Shown: one piece after another, positions 21,060-30,829 of the stretch
How positions within the stretch are numbered: the first letter of the stretch is position 1
How the letters are laid out: the number at the start of each line of letters is the position of its first letter
Assembly (NCBI GenBank): GCA_022606425.2
Contig: JAHDVF020001258.1
Span: 434,001 to 498,000 of the forward strand
Length of the DNA: 64,000 bases
Reading direction: 5' to 3'
DNA from: Lepidostoma basale
Lineage: Eukaryota > Arthropoda > Insecta > Trichoptera > Lepidostomatidae
Notes under the pieces: generated by a model
The model's input: the letters and a program-made list of their open reading frames with translations, nothing else
Told to the model about the DNA's origin: nothing
The model's database searches: none
Translations under genes and position numbers: made by a program

Positions 21060-21715
21060 ATTTTCACAACACATTTTTGCACTTGTCAAAAACATGTTTT
21101 AGGACACAGTAATAGATTATCTACTGCAGTGTTCCGCAAACGGTGTGCCGCGGCACACTGGTGTGCCGTGAGCCGGATCAGGTGTGCCGTGGCCAAATAC
21201 ATAAAGAAAAAAATATTTAGTCAGAACGTTGGTGATCTTTTTTTTAATGATTTTTTAGGCTATTCACTTTTTTCGTGAAAAAGGTTCGCAGATTTCTACT
21301 GGCCGGAAGTTGCTGGCAAAAAAAGGTTACCAATGTCTTCCGAGCTGATCGACGTCTACGTCCAGATCGAATTTTAGCTTTTGGTGTGCCGCGGAATTCT
21401 AGGAAGAACTTAGGTGTGCCGTAGGTGAGAAAACTTTGCGGAACACTGATCTACTGTATCCCAAACGTTAACTTCCCTTCATTGTATGAATTTTAACAGT
21501 TAAATGATATTGAGTTATTACTTATATACTAAATGACGAGGTAAAAAGTGAAAGGGGAAAAAAATAAATTTAGGAGCAGAGTAAATTGTTGTTTAGTTGA
21601 AATTATGAGACAGGAAAAATCAATTAAGGGACTAGAAGTTAAGATCACTTGGTTATTTATAATATGTTGATTTTTTTCTTGTTTTTTTATAATATCTTGT
21701 TGATAGCCTTTCACA
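21060..21715 (-). mobile_element. HH-F Penelope-like copy split by a hAT miniature element
   Basis: Minus strand from 21714 reads HIINNQVILTSSPLIDFSCL, the C-terminal coding remnant also present at 26062 (INNQLNLTSSPIFDLF) and 33625 (VNDQLNKTSSPIIDLF), followed by the HH-F untranslated region. The ribozyme region is cut by the hAT element at 21127-21448, and the end motif ACATTTTTGCACTTGTCAAA lies at 21071-21090. Removing the insert and one copy of ATCTACTG restores collinearity with other HH-F copies, though GAAGA of the core is diverged. Confidence 0.75.
21119..21456 (+). mobile_element. hAT-type miniature element with perfect 8-bp target duplication
   Basis: The element occupies 21127-21448. 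Its ends CAGTGTTCCGCAAA and TTTGCGGAACACTG are a perfect 14-bp inverted repeat. ATCTACTG flanks it on both sides (21119-21126 and 21449-21456). Inside are repeated GGTGTGCCG units near both ends, typical subterminal repeats of hAT elements, and no transposase. TIR plus 8-bp duplication makes the class assignment firm. Confidence 0.93.
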
Positions 21716-22005
21716 TTACATTAATAGTCTCAATAGATGGCGCTAGTGTAGATTGAACTAAAATATGTGAAATGTTTCTCAACGTGCTAGCATATATACA
21801 ACTTTCAAATAATTCTCAGACGTGGTGTTTGTAAAAAGGCGGAATGGGGAATGTTGTATTACATAAAGCGATCGCTTAACCCAACTAATTACAGGTCATA
21901 AATCCTGTAAACGCCTCGACCGCCATATTCTGTTTCCAAATAATTTATATCTTTATCTCTATTGAGGTACAATTAATTCTTAACGTAACATATTATAAAC
22001 AACCA
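21716..22005 (-). repeat. Interspersed repeat R, near full-length copy
   Basis: About 290 bp. On the minus strand it begins TTAAGAATTAATTGTACCTC, includes ATGACCTGTAATTAGTTGGG, AAGCGATCGCTTTATGTAAT, CACTAGCGCCATCTATTGAG and ends in AATGTGAAAGGCT. Other copies are at 28945-29290, 29403-29520 (partial) and 39947-40290. No coding capacity or terminal inverted repeats seen, and the class is unknown. It separates two HH-F copies. Confidence 0.7.
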
Positions 22006-22260
22006 ACTAAACTGAACTTCTAGTCCTTTAATTGATTTATTGTCCCTACTCATAATTCCTACTAAACAACAATTTACCCTGCCGCTAAATTGATTTTCCC
22101 CCCTCCACTTTTCTCCTCGTCATTTAGTATACTCGTATAAGTAATAACTCAATATCATTTATCATCGGTGTTAAAATTCATACACTGAAGAAAGGAAGTT
22201 TGTGTCCCGAAATATGTTTGTGACAAATTTTGTTTAGAATAAATATTCATGAAAATACAA
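22006..22260 (+). mobile_element. HH-F Penelope-like fragment with ribozyme-like motif
   Basis: Begins in AACAACCAACTAAACTGAAC (the NNQLN coding end), runs through TTAGTATACTCGTATAAG and ends after the motif at 22179-22222: UACA, CUGAAGA (22185-22191), A, AGGA, loop, UCCC, GAAA, UAUGUU, UGUG. The CUGAAGA and GAAA boxes are both intact. One stem II pair is changed and stem III has UAUGU in place of CAUGU. Confidence 0.75.
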
Positions 22261-22519
22261 GGAACAAGATGACATATTTCTCCTTCATGCTTAACATTAA
22301 AACTGAAAATTGTTAACTTAGAAAGCAGTCTTCAGTGCATAAACGATTATGTGCTGCGACACTTAAAATCATAGTTCATGAAGCCACTTGTCATTCACTC
22401 CTCGTTATACAAATTTCCATAATGGGAAAACAGATTTAGTCTAGAGGAAAGTAGTGGCGGTGAATACAAATTTATGATCAAGGCCTCATTATAATATAAA
22501 TTATAAATTCACACACCTT

Positions 22520-22760
22520 CGATGGCGACGTTCGCGGCAGAGTAGCAAGAGCTCTGGTTGCCATACCGGTCCCGGGTTTGATTCCCGGCGACACGCCAGT
22601 GTGATTGTCACAATGTTTTGGTCTGGTGTATAATTCACGTGACAACAAAATGGTGATAGATTAGCTACCTATTACATGTCACGAAAATCAATATAATAGT
22701 TAAAAACCAATTGTATATAGTAATTTAATTCAAGCGACCGACGTACGAGTATACATAAAT
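22520..22760 (+). mobile_element. SINE-1, tRNA-derived
   Basis: The head has GTAGCAAGAGCTCTGG (box A region) and GGGTTTGATTCCC (box B, 22574-22586), close to RNA polymerase III promoter consensus. The body GTGTGATTGTCACAATG, GTCTGGTGTATAATTCACGT, ACAAAATGGTGATAGATTAG follows. The 3' part AATAGTTAAAAACCAATTGT is shared with 56500-56735 and with 53085-53230 but not with 48.4 or 49.1 kb. Non-coding. Confidence 0.85.
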
Positions 22761-22835
22761 TGAAATTCCGTATTTTTTGCGGTATAAAGCTATAAAAATA
22801 CATTATTTTGTATATGAAAAAAATGTAAATACTAG

Positions 22836-23275
22836 TATTAACTAACTCACAAACCATCACGCCGTTTCCCCGGAGGAGTAAGCAGAGAGGACGGTCCTAT
22901 TCTGACATAACTCTCGCGCATCTTCTTCATTCACACATCGTAACACACACACTTGTAAAATTTTCCTACTCAGAACATGGCCTCTTTTCTGAAATAGATT
23001 AATTTGGTCATGCTATGTATTCCTTGACCTCCCTCGACTTCTTTTTCCATTCCCATTACTTGTACATATATTTTTAACATTTTTTTCTTCATCGATTTGT
23101 TCCATATTTCCAAACCATTTCAGTGATTCTTTCTTAATTTCATCCGTCTTAAATTCCTTTCTTACTTTTTCATTATGTATTCTATCATAGATTATTTTTC
23201 TCACTTTCTTCTTAGTGATTTCATTTCGTCTTCTTCTGCCACCTTCAAGATTCCACAACGTTTAAAAAAATAGAG
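22836..23275 (-). mobile_element. LINE-A copy, diverged subfamily
   Basis: Minus strand: KKKVRKIIYDRIHNEKVRKE, KKESLKWFGNMEQIDEEKNV, NGNGKRSRGRSRNT, then a stretch with a shift and the hairpin region ACTCCTCCGGGGAAAC before the tail GTTTGTGAGTTAGTTAATAC. Decayed but collinear with the last 430 bases of LINE-A. Confidence 0.75.
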
Positions 23276-23388
23276 AGATAGAGTACCGTTATAGTATTTT
23301 TAGTGCGGTGTTGCAATGATTATATCCCGGTGATAACATAAATGTATGTGTCTTATTCCGGCTAAAAATCACTTAAGACTTAATGATT

Positions 23389-23634
23389 CTCGGATACCGT
23401 TATTACACCATCATTAGGAAAACAATTCTACCGAATACAGTAACTAATTAACTAACCGTCACGCCGTTTCTACGTAGGTGTTGTTAGAAATAATGGACTG
23501 CCACACTTTTCTTTTTTTAGATACTTCTTTAGATTTCCTCAACATTCATTTATCGTTTTATGCACGCACGTCGATTTTCCTCACCTCCCTTTCACCGTCA
23601 TTTTCCTAATGATGGTGTAATAACGGTATCCGAG
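23389..23634. repeat. 34-bp perfect inverted repeat flanking a LINE-A piece
   Basis: CTCGGATACCGTTATTACAC plus CATCATTAGGAAAA at 23389-23422 is repeated exactly in inverse orientation at 23601-23634. The spacer contains LINE-A 3' sequence. Confidence 0.85.
23440..23587 (-). mobile_element. LINE-A extreme 3' fragment
   Basis: Plus strand shows the tail AACTAATTAACTAACCGTCA, a mutated hairpin (TTTCTACGTAGG) and codons of NVEE, RR.RVH near 23560. It is trapped between the arms of the 34-bp inverted repeat. Confidence 0.7.
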
Positions 23635-23637
23635 AGC

Positions 23638-23990
23638 TATAAAATCTTCTTCTTCGTTGGCGATCGCCTCGGCGAACCAGTCCTTGCCCTGCGCCGCTCG
23701 GAATAGCTCCTCCACACTTCGGATGCCGGTCCATTCCCTTATCTTTTGCAACCAGGACAAGTGTTTCTTACCGTCCCTCAATTTTTCCCTTCAATGTCAA
23801 TTGGAGAAGGTGGTATTTTTCCCCACGCAGTACATGACCAAGATGTGAAATCTTTCGAACCTTGATAGTTGACAACAGCTCCCTGTCTTCTAGCTCGCCT
23901 CAGGACTTCGGTATTAGTAATAATGTCTGCCCAGGGAATTCTGAGCATTCGGCATAAAGTCGTTTTTAGCCGGAATGTTATTATGCGACC
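23638..23990 (-). mobile_element. LINE-D fragment, C-terminal region with GAA tail
   Basis: Minus strand: TTLCRMLRIPWADIITNTEV, LRRARRQGAVVN, then in another frame KHLSWLQKIREWTGIRSVEE, LFRAAQGKDWFAEAIANEEE. RRMLRI.WTD.ITN.EVL and SWL.NIR.WTGI.S.EELF..AQDR......IAN are the diagnostic end of this LINE lineage, immediately followed by (GAA)n. One frameshift near 23780. Confidence 0.8.
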
Positions 23991-23991
23991 T

Positions 23992-24145
23992 GTCAATATG
24001 TGTTTTATGTGTTTAATTCTATGTGTTATTATGTATACCTGTCATTTTCTATGTTTTGTGTGTTTAATTCTATGTGTTATTACGTGTACTCGTCATTATG
24101 TATGTTTTGCGAGTTTAATTCAATGTATAATATTATTATATATCA
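23992..24145 (+). repeat. Tandem repeat, three units of about 50 bp
   Basis: Units begin GTCAATATG (23992), GTCATTTTC (24041) and GTCATTATG (24092), each followed by TATGTTTTG-like sequence and GTTTAATTC.ATGT. The short reading frames here are translations of the repeat. Confidence 0.75.
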
Positions 24146-24639
24146 TTCTACCTGTTCCATCATAATCAAATTCTTGTGTTTTTGTACATTGTCATGATTT
24201 CATTTATATATTCTTGTTGTCATAATTCCTTCTGCTTTGTTAGTTCTTATGTGAATCATGTGAATTATACCTGTATGTTATTGTACTTATTTTATAAAAG
24301 TTGTGGTTTTCCATTGTGGCTTTCATGCTTTAAATAAATTATAAATAAATAATGAAATAAATATACGTTCATGTTTATCGCCGGGATATAGTTATTACAA
24401 CACCTTACTAAAAATACAATTTCGGTATTCGTTTTTTTTTAATGTTGTGGAAGTTAGATTCAAAGCTTGAAGTTGGCAGAAGAATTTGCTAGTTATATAA
24501 ATGCCGTAGAATCAGAAGTGAAGGGTGGTGGTCTAGGGAAATCTCTCTTGATCCAGGGGACATGGGTTCGAGCCTAGACTCGACCCGATTTATTCTTCAT
24601 GATAGTAAGGTATTTTCTGCTATTATTGAAGATTACAAA

Positions 24640-25155
24640 ATATATTAAAACCTATCCAAAAAAGCTAGAATGGCAGTGCACAACGGTGTTCTTCTACCGA
24701 CCCTTATGTATGGAAGCGAAGCATGGAACTGGCAAAAGAAGGATGAAAGTAGAATAAATGCAGTAGAAATGAGATCTCTTAGACGAATGTGTGGATACTC
24801 TGTGTATGATAGAGTGTCGAATGAAAATATAAGAAGTGAATGCGGTGCGAATGATGAAAGAATCATTAAGATGGTTTGGACATATGGAAAGATGAATGAA
24901 GAAAGAATGGTAAAAAAATTATATATTAACGATGTAAATGGAACCAGAAATAGAGGAAGACTGAGGAAAACGTGGCACGTTTAAATAAATCAAATATTGA
25001 TGTCGGCCATGTGAGGAGTCAGAGAAATCGACTCGCGTGCATGACACGATGTATGAATGTTGAGGAATCGAGAGAAATATGTCAGGAAAGAAAGGTGTGG
25101 CAGTCTATTCTTTCTACCTACCGGCGTGATGGTAAGTTAGTTAGTTAGTTATAAA
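24640..25155 (+). mobile_element. LINE-A copy, 5' truncated
   Basis: From KKARMAVHNGVLLPTLMYGS through RINAVEMRSLRRMCGYSVYD, NENIRSECGANDERIIKMVW (a deletion removes GVMNKIMKGSLRWFG in part), NRGRLRKTWHV, then a stop. The hairpin is deleted (TACCTACCGGCGTGATGG) and the tail is AAGTTAGTTAGTTAGTTA at 25133-25150. Clearly non-functional. Confidence 0.85.
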
Positions 25156-25683
25156 ATATATTCTCGTATCATTGATTTAAATCCTTAGAGTGAGTGATAA
25201 GAAAAATGTTAGCAAAATATGATAAGATTCTTCTTATTATACGTTTTATTCTCCCGAATATAAAGGTGTAGTATCTTCGAAACATATTGAGGAAACAATG
25301 TTTATAAATATATTGTCTTTTCATACGAATAATTGCCAAGTAATATTATCGTGAACAATTAACGTCAATCATGCTTACACGTGTACGTTATACAGCATTT
25401 CCGGTTTATTATCTCGTGTTCATCTCGCCGCTAACATTCGAAACTCCAACATTGACTCGCTCCGACTGCTTATATTTCGCTGGAAGCATTTTGTCCGAGC
25501 GTCAGTTTCCAACAATACAGGTAAAAAACGAGTTATGAGTAAAAAATACTCGTTAAAAAAAAACATTATATGCAGAAGACACTAGAATGAGTATGTGCTG
25601 AGGATGGATCCCTCCAGAATACCACACATGAAGAGATAGCTGGGAGTCAACTTCCCAACAGAAGTTATAGGAACGGGCCGAGG
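25156..25683. other. Sequence without recognised gene
   Basis: A patch at 25380-25530 is less AT-rich (CATCTCGCCGCTAACATTCG). No feature recognised. Confidence 0.3.
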
Positions 25684-25761
25684 GTTGAAAAGGAAGAAGA
25701 AGAAGAAGACGAAGTAGAAGAAGAAGAAGAATAATAATACGAAGAAAAATAAGAAAATGAA

Positions 25762-25792
<31 letters not shown>

Positions 25793-25944
25793 AAGAAGAA
25801 AAAGAAGAATAAGAAGATGACAAATAATGAGAAGAAGAAGAAGAGGTGGAAGAAGAGGAGGAAGACGAAGTGGAAGAAGAAAAGGAAGAAGAAGAGAAAG
25901 AAGAGGAGGGAGAAGAAGAAAAAGAAGGTGAAGCAGACAGTACT
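25684..25944 (+). repeat. Long purine-rich (AAG)n microsatellite
   Basis: About 260 bp of almost uninterrupted purines on the plus strand, mainly GAA units with GAG, GGA and a few T interruptions. It produces poly-Lys, poly-Glu or poly-Phe-type frames that are artefacts. Flanked on the left by LINE-like sequence (AGTCAACTTCCCAACAGAAG), so it is probably the expanded (GAA)n tail of a lost LINE. Confidence 0.9.
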
Positions 25945-26061
25945 TCTCTTCTCTGAGCACATTCCAGACCTCGATGCCAACACTCCAAAAGTATTAATTG
26001 TTTAGTTTGAAACACTGTGATTATATCGCACTTATGTCACGACGGCTGTTTCGAGATTTCA

Positions 26062-26345
26062 ACACTATAAACAACCAACTAAACTTAACTTCTAGTCCCA
26101 TATTTGATTTATTTCACCTATATCATAATTCCAGTGAAAAACAATTTATCCTACCGTTAAGTTTATTTTTCACCCCTCCACTTTTTCACTCATCATTTAG
26201 TATATAAGTAATAACTTTCTTTTATTTAACTGTTGAAAATCATACACTGAAGAAGAGAAGTTTGTGTCCTGAAACATGTTTCTGAAAAATGCAAAAAAGT
26301 GAGATAATACAATGTTTCCAAAAAGTTATTCAAATATAAATATTT
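26062..26345 (+). mobile_element. HH-F Penelope-like fragment with ribozyme-like motif
   Basis: The frame INNQLNLTSSPIFDLFHLYH (26060-26125) is the C-terminal coding end seen in other HH-F copies. Then comes TTCACTCATCATTTAGTATA and the motif at 26241-26284: UACA, CUGAAGA (26247-26253), A, GAGA, loop, UCCU, GAAA, CAUGUU, UCUG. Both core boxes are intact. Stem II has decayed to two or three pairs. Confidence 0.75.
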
Positions 26346-26394
26346 AAATTTCAAATACTTTTACTTGTATGGATCTCAATTTTTTTTTAGTTTT

Positions 26395-26600
26395 TCATGA
26401 CAGCTGTTTCCCCAACCCATGATGGCATCAAACAGTGTCAGTATTTTGTTACACGCGATAATACCAACATAGGTTGGCGAAACAGCTGTCGCGATAAACT
26501 CATAAAAACGCAATTAGATAATTTAATAATGTTGAATTATTTTGGTTTCAACAATGGATTGTCTAACTTATTAACATAAAATTGCGATTAATTTCCAATG
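26395..26600. repeat. HH-I repeat, opposed pair of ribozyme-like motifs
   Basis: The minus-strand motif (26398-26440) and the plus-strand motif (26453-26495) face each other. The plus one reads ACGCGAUAAUA, CCAAC, AUAG, GUUGG, C, GAAAC, AGCU, GUC, GCG. Stem II is a perfect 5-bp hairpin and the CAGCUG palindrome forms stem III. The CUGANGA box is degenerate in both. Related copies: 9415, 54105, 59875, 62500. Confidence 0.55.
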
Positions 26601-26867
26601 TCATAAGACACTTCAGAACTTTAGATTCAGATGAAAAAAAAATACCACGAACAACAACTTAAGTCATATCCAGATTAAATCTATGATCACGATTCAAGTA
26701 CTGAGTGACACGATATTAATTGGAATCTCACTGTTTAACTCATACTTGACCAGCTGGATATCGGAGATTAATTCTGTGAATTAATGATAATTTTTAATTA
26801 AAAATCGTTATGTAAGTAGTGAAGCATAGGACCGTTAAATAAGGGTGAAAGAAGTAAAGAAGAAACG

Positions 26868-27820
26868 CAATTGAAATGAGATATCTTAGAAGAATGTGTA
26901 AAACAGAGCTAACCCGCTCTAATTTTTCAAGAAACTATAAATAAATTCGTTATTTATCTCTTGTATGCGGATGACGCTATCCTTCTTGCAACGAGACAAC
27001 GAGCATGAATTAGAAATCCTGGTGAATTGTATGTATGAGATATGCATGCAAAATGATCTGATGATGAATGTTAATAAGTCCAAGGTAATGATTTTTGAAA
27101 AGGAAGAAACCATGACAGTCTGCAACATTAGCGTGAATGGTGAAAATTTGGAGCAAGTAGTTGAGTTCGTGGATTAAGGTAGTATGTTTACAAGAGATGG
27201 GCGAGTGGAGAGGGATATTGAAAGAAGGGTTGGGGCAGGCAACAAAGTGAATAGTGCACTTAAAGTTGTCATCGCAAACAAAAACCTATCCAAAAAAGCT
27301 AGAATGGCAGTGCACAATGGTGTTCTTCTACCGACCCTTATGTATGAAAGCGAAGCATGGAACTGGCAAAAGAAGGATGAAAGTAGAATAAATGCAGTAG
27401 AAATGAGATCTCTCCGACGAATGTGTGGATACTCTGTGTATGATAGTGTCGAATAAAAATATAAGAAGTGAATGCGGTGCGAATGATGGTGTCATGAACA
27501 AAATAATGAAAGGATCTTTAAGATGGTTTGGACATATGGAATGAATGAATGAAGAAAGATTGTTAAAAAAATTATATTTTTATGATGTAAATGGAACCAG
27601 AAATAGAGGAAGACCGAGGAAAACGTGGTACGATCAAATAAATCAAATATTGAATGTCGGCCGAGTGAGGAGTCATAGAAAAAGACGCGCGTGCATGACA
27701 CGATGTGTGAATGTTGAGGAATCGAGAGAATATGTCAGGAAAGAAATGTGTGGCAGTCCATTCTTTCTGCCTACTTCTTCGGGGAGACGGCGTGATGGTT
27801 AGTTAGGTAGTTAGTTAGTT
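26868..27820 (+). mobile_element. LINE-A copy including part of the reverse transcriptase domain
   Basis: After a detached piece at 26868-26905, the copy runs from LLYADDAILLA-type sequence (YADD box at about 26957-26968, followed by a one-base shift) through NCMYEICMQNDLMMNVNKSK, VMIFEKEETMTVCNISVNGE, VGAGNKVNSALKVVIANKNL, RINAVEMRSLRRMCGYSVYD, NRGRPRKTWYDQINQILNVG to SAYFFGETA-like codons, hairpin and GGTTAGTTAGGTAGTTAGTT tail. Stops at 27176, 27454 and 27542 and indels inactivate it. Confidence 0.88.
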
Positions 27821-27823
27821 ATA

Positions 27824-28546
27824 TGGGTGGGTCAGAATATTAATGCATCAAGTCCAAATTTTATAAATTTGGAGTTTAATGTTTCTACAGGTAGATAAAA
27901 CAGATTTCTATGTTTTGTGTTAATAACAGAATAGTAGCTTTTCAATTTTCTCCATAAATGACAATATTGATTAGAGATCAAAATTTGAAACCTTTCAGAA
28001 TATTAGTGAATCATGTTTATTTTATTATTTTAACAGCTCGTTCACCATCAGAGGTATATTATTTTGACTGTTGATTGCTAAAAATGAGTTCAGGTGAAGA
28101 CTTTAGTTCGTCCAGTGCATGAGATTTTACAAATTAGTGTTGGGCGTTTGTACAGGTGTTTGATGAAAACAAATCTAAATTCAGTGATAAATGAAACCCG
28201 GGAAGTCAGAACCAAGTTACCATGACCAAAGTGAGGAAGGTTTTGAAAACGATGAAGTTATTTACATTAATGTTGTATTTTGACTTTTTTTAAATGTGTT
28301 TCATTTGATAAGGAAATTTTTCAGAATAATGTCCATTTTATTTTCTTTTATTTGTACTTTTAATATTAATAAAGCCTTTGTGTATCTTATTTTGTGTCTA
28401 TTTATTTAAATTGATTCATGTTCTATCAAAATAAATTAAGTGTTTGCAGAGAAAACATCCCTGGATTTTACAAAAGTCTTTCAACTTTAGGTCTAATTAA
28501 CTCAGAATCAGGATCGATGGATTTGATTAATATTCTGAACCACCCA
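27824..28546 (+). mobile_element. DNA transposon relic with TA target duplication
   Basis: Left end TGGGTGGGTCAGAATATTAA at 27824-27843, right end inverted TTAATATTCTGAACCACCCA at 28527-28546 (19 of 20 match). TA on both sides (27822-27823, 28547-28548) suits the Tc1/mariner group. The 723-bp interior has stops in all frames. A stretch MTKVRKVLKTMKLFTLMLYF near 28220 may be a coding remnant, but I cannot match it. It lies directly after the tail of the LINE-A copy ending at 27820. Confidence 0.75.
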
Positions 28547-28548
28547 TA

Positions 28549-28944
28549 CAAAATGGCAAAAACCCGGATATCATAAAAAAAGAGAGCGATAGTATTTGGA
28601 ATACAATAGAGCGAGAGAGGATTACTCTCTTATTATCTCCGAAAATAATTCGAAATGCACTCGATGTGGAAGCCTGAAAACGGTCTGGATTATTTGAAAT
28701 TTTGTTCTGATTATTGATGTAGGGCATAAGTGTATAAAACAACAGGAGAACAATTTGGTATTGTTAATTGTGAAAAATTTAACGTGTGGGAAAAAAAATA
28801 TTTACATTAAAAGTGAAAACTTTTGACTGATCACGATTGTACAGTGAACCAAGTTTATAGGGTAGAAAATCTTTATTTGCGTGAATAATTCACGGGTTGG
28901 GACTAGTTATTCATATTAAGAACTAATGAATTATATGATTGATA
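28549..28944. other. Sequence without recognised gene
   Basis: No feature recognised. Confidence 0.3.
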
Positions 28945-29290
28945 AGGATTGATTGTATCGCAATAGAGACGAAGATGTAAACTGTTTTTTTATATATTTT
29001 TTGGAAACAGAATATGGTGGTCGAGGCGTTTACAGGACTTATGACCTGTCATTGTTTGGGTACAGCGATCGCTTTATGTTAACAACATTCCCCATTCCGC
29101 CCTTCTTACGACCACCACGTCTGACAATTTTTTGGAAGTTGTATATATGATACTATTTTGCACCACACTTCACATTTTTTTGTTCAATCTACACTAGCGC
29201 TAAATAAATATTAAGAATAGGTGTAAGCATTACGCAGAAAATCTTTATTAATGCAATGTGAAAGGCTACATTTGCTAGACAACGCCAGGA
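28945..29290 (+). repeat. Interspersed repeat R, near full-length copy
   Basis: Starts AAGGATTGATTGTATCGCAA, contains CAGAATATGGTGGTCGAGGC, TTACAGGACTTATGACCTGT, CAGCGATCGCTTTATGTTAA, CACACTTCACATTTTTTTGT and ends AATGTGAAAGGCTACATT. Collinear with 39947-40290 and the inverse of 21716-22005. Non-coding. Confidence 0.75.
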
Positions 29291-29402
29291 GAATACTTCT
29301 CCAATTTTTATGCTTTTTAAACTTGGACCAGTTTTTGGTTTTTCTTGAATGTTACCAATATTTGTAGACAAATATTGGATTTTACCTATTGCGGGTTAAT
29401 CA

Positions 29403-29520
29403 TTTTTAAGGATTGATTGTATTTAAATAGAGACGAAGATGTAAATTGTTTTTTTTTTTGGAAACAGAAATTATAAAGTAATTTACCAAGTTGTAGGTTA
29501 GGAATAATAAAGGCTAGGGC
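29403..29520 (+). repeat. Repeat R, partial copy
   Basis: TTTTTAAGGATTGATTGTAT, AATAGAGACGAAGATGTAAA, then GGAAACAGAAAT, equal to the first 80 bases of repeat R. The remainder differs. Confidence 0.65.
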
Positions 29521-29977
29521 TCGATATGGCCTATAGGGCCATCGAAAAAGAAGAAGATAAGTAACTGGTAGTATAAGAATCAATGGAACGAAGAGATGAG
29601 AGAATAATGAACTATTATAAAATGAGAACTGTAGTCAAAGGAAGCAGTAAACGAATCTTAACATCGAATTGAAAGAATAAACCAATTAATTTAATTAAAA
29701 AAGATACACGATTTTCGTGGTAAAAGATTTTTAAAACAGTGGAGCATTAAAAATACTTTTGAAACGCAAAGGAAAAACGTACAATGCGATTCTCTCCCCT
29801 CGGATGTCGGCAGGCTTTCGTCGTCTTTTACAAAGGGCGACAAGAATTTCTGAGGGTTTTTATTTCATTTTACACAAGCACAATGAAGACATTTGCGCTG
29901 CCTACGAATATTGAGCAGGAAGTAGTTCAGGGCGATTTCTCTACTAAACACGTTATTATCAAACTATATTTTTAGTT
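29521..29977. other. Sequence without recognised gene
   Basis: Contains a 63-codon frame at 29784-29975 that resembles nothing I know. No other feature. Confidence 0.3.
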
Positions 29978-30104
29978 GAAATTCACTGATGTTTGTGTCT
30001 TTAAACCGGTTTGTGTCTTTCTGGTGGAAGATTTTCCCAGAAGATAGCAGCGAGCCACCGAAACCAGTCGAAGACACAAACATCAGTAGATTTAAACTAA
30101 ATAT
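29978..30104. repeat. HH-V foldback repeat interrupted by hAT element
   Basis: CTGATGTTTGTGTCTT at 29987-30002 is inverted exactly as AAGACACAAACATCAG at 30070-30085. Within are AAACCGGTTTG and CACCGAAACCAGTC, the GAAACCGGUC-type ends of the hammerhead-like repeats, plus CAGAAGA as a possible CUGAAGA remnant. The right part resumes after the hAT insert at 30674 (CTAAATATACATATATTTTT), matching 58840-59010. Confidence 0.55.
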
Positions 30105-30681
30105 TAGTGATGCAACAAACCTCCGCTTCTGATTCCGCAACTGCGGAAGTTCTGTACGTTTTTTGACATCCGTTTCTATTTCTGTTTCCGAAATTTTCAC
30201 AACGAAACTTTGAAGAATCGATGTTAAGTACTCATATGAATGAAGACCAGCAAGACTCGATTACAAATAAAGAGAATGACAATCTATTTTTGGAGACAAA
30301 AAAGAAAAACGATTGCCTTTACATGAAGATCCCCCTGTGTGGTAAAATCATTCAATTTATACAAATATACTAATCTTTTACTTTTAACATATCAGCTCTC
30401 CTATACATAAAGAATACCAGAACAGATTGTTAGGTGCAAAAGCGGTTTTACTAATATTCATAAAATATAACTTACCATTACTATTTAATTAATTAATTAA
30501 TATCTTGAATATAAATTTCAATAAAAATAGGATTTGTATTTTTTTATTCTTTTTTATTCGTAGAAATTACACATCCGCTTCCGAATCCATTTCCGTTTCT
30601 GTTTCCGATAAAAAATACTTTTTACACTTGTTTCCGTTTCTGCTTCCGTTATTATAATTCCGATGCATCACTACTAAATAT
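30097..30681 (+). mobile_element. hAT-type miniature element with perfect 8-bp target duplication
   Basis: Element 30105-30673. Termini TAGTGATGCAAC and GATGCATCACTA, with CTAAATAT duplicated at 30097-30104 and 30674-30681. Subterminal regions are full of short TTTCCG and CGCTTC repeats in both orientations (30118-30195 and 30568-30660), typical of hAT transposase binding. No transposase is encoded in the 569 bp. Confidence 0.92.
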
Positions 30682-30829
30682 ACATATATTTTTAAAATAT
30701 TTTTTTTTTTCATTATGTATCATCAATAGATGTCACTGCAAGTAAAGTATTAGTCATAATCCTGGAACATACGATAAATAATCCCAGTGTCCCAACCGTG
30801 GGGCTAGACGCTATCTGACGCGGTATTTC

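Larger units (their letters stand above)
23279..24430. repeat. Composite inverted-repeat element with 68-bp arms
   Basis: The left arm (23281-23350, GAGTACCGTT to AAATGTATGTG) and the right arm (24361-24429, inverted) match at roughly 80 percent, including TATTTTTAGT, GGTGTTG and TATATCCCGG. Between them lie a LINE-A piece, a LINE-D piece and a short tandem repeat. It may be a foldback or long-TIR element that later received insertions, or two opposed copies of one repeat. Confidence 0.5.

Noticed and set aside
23992..24165. 98- and 65-codon frames near 24.0 kb
   Set aside because: They are translations of a three-unit 50-bp tandem repeat with a repeating Cys-Val-Ile pattern.
25553..26015. 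Several 80-135 codon frames rich in Leu, Phe, Ser or Lys
   Set aside because: They are translations of the (GAA)n/(TTC)n purine tract in different frames and have no protein character.
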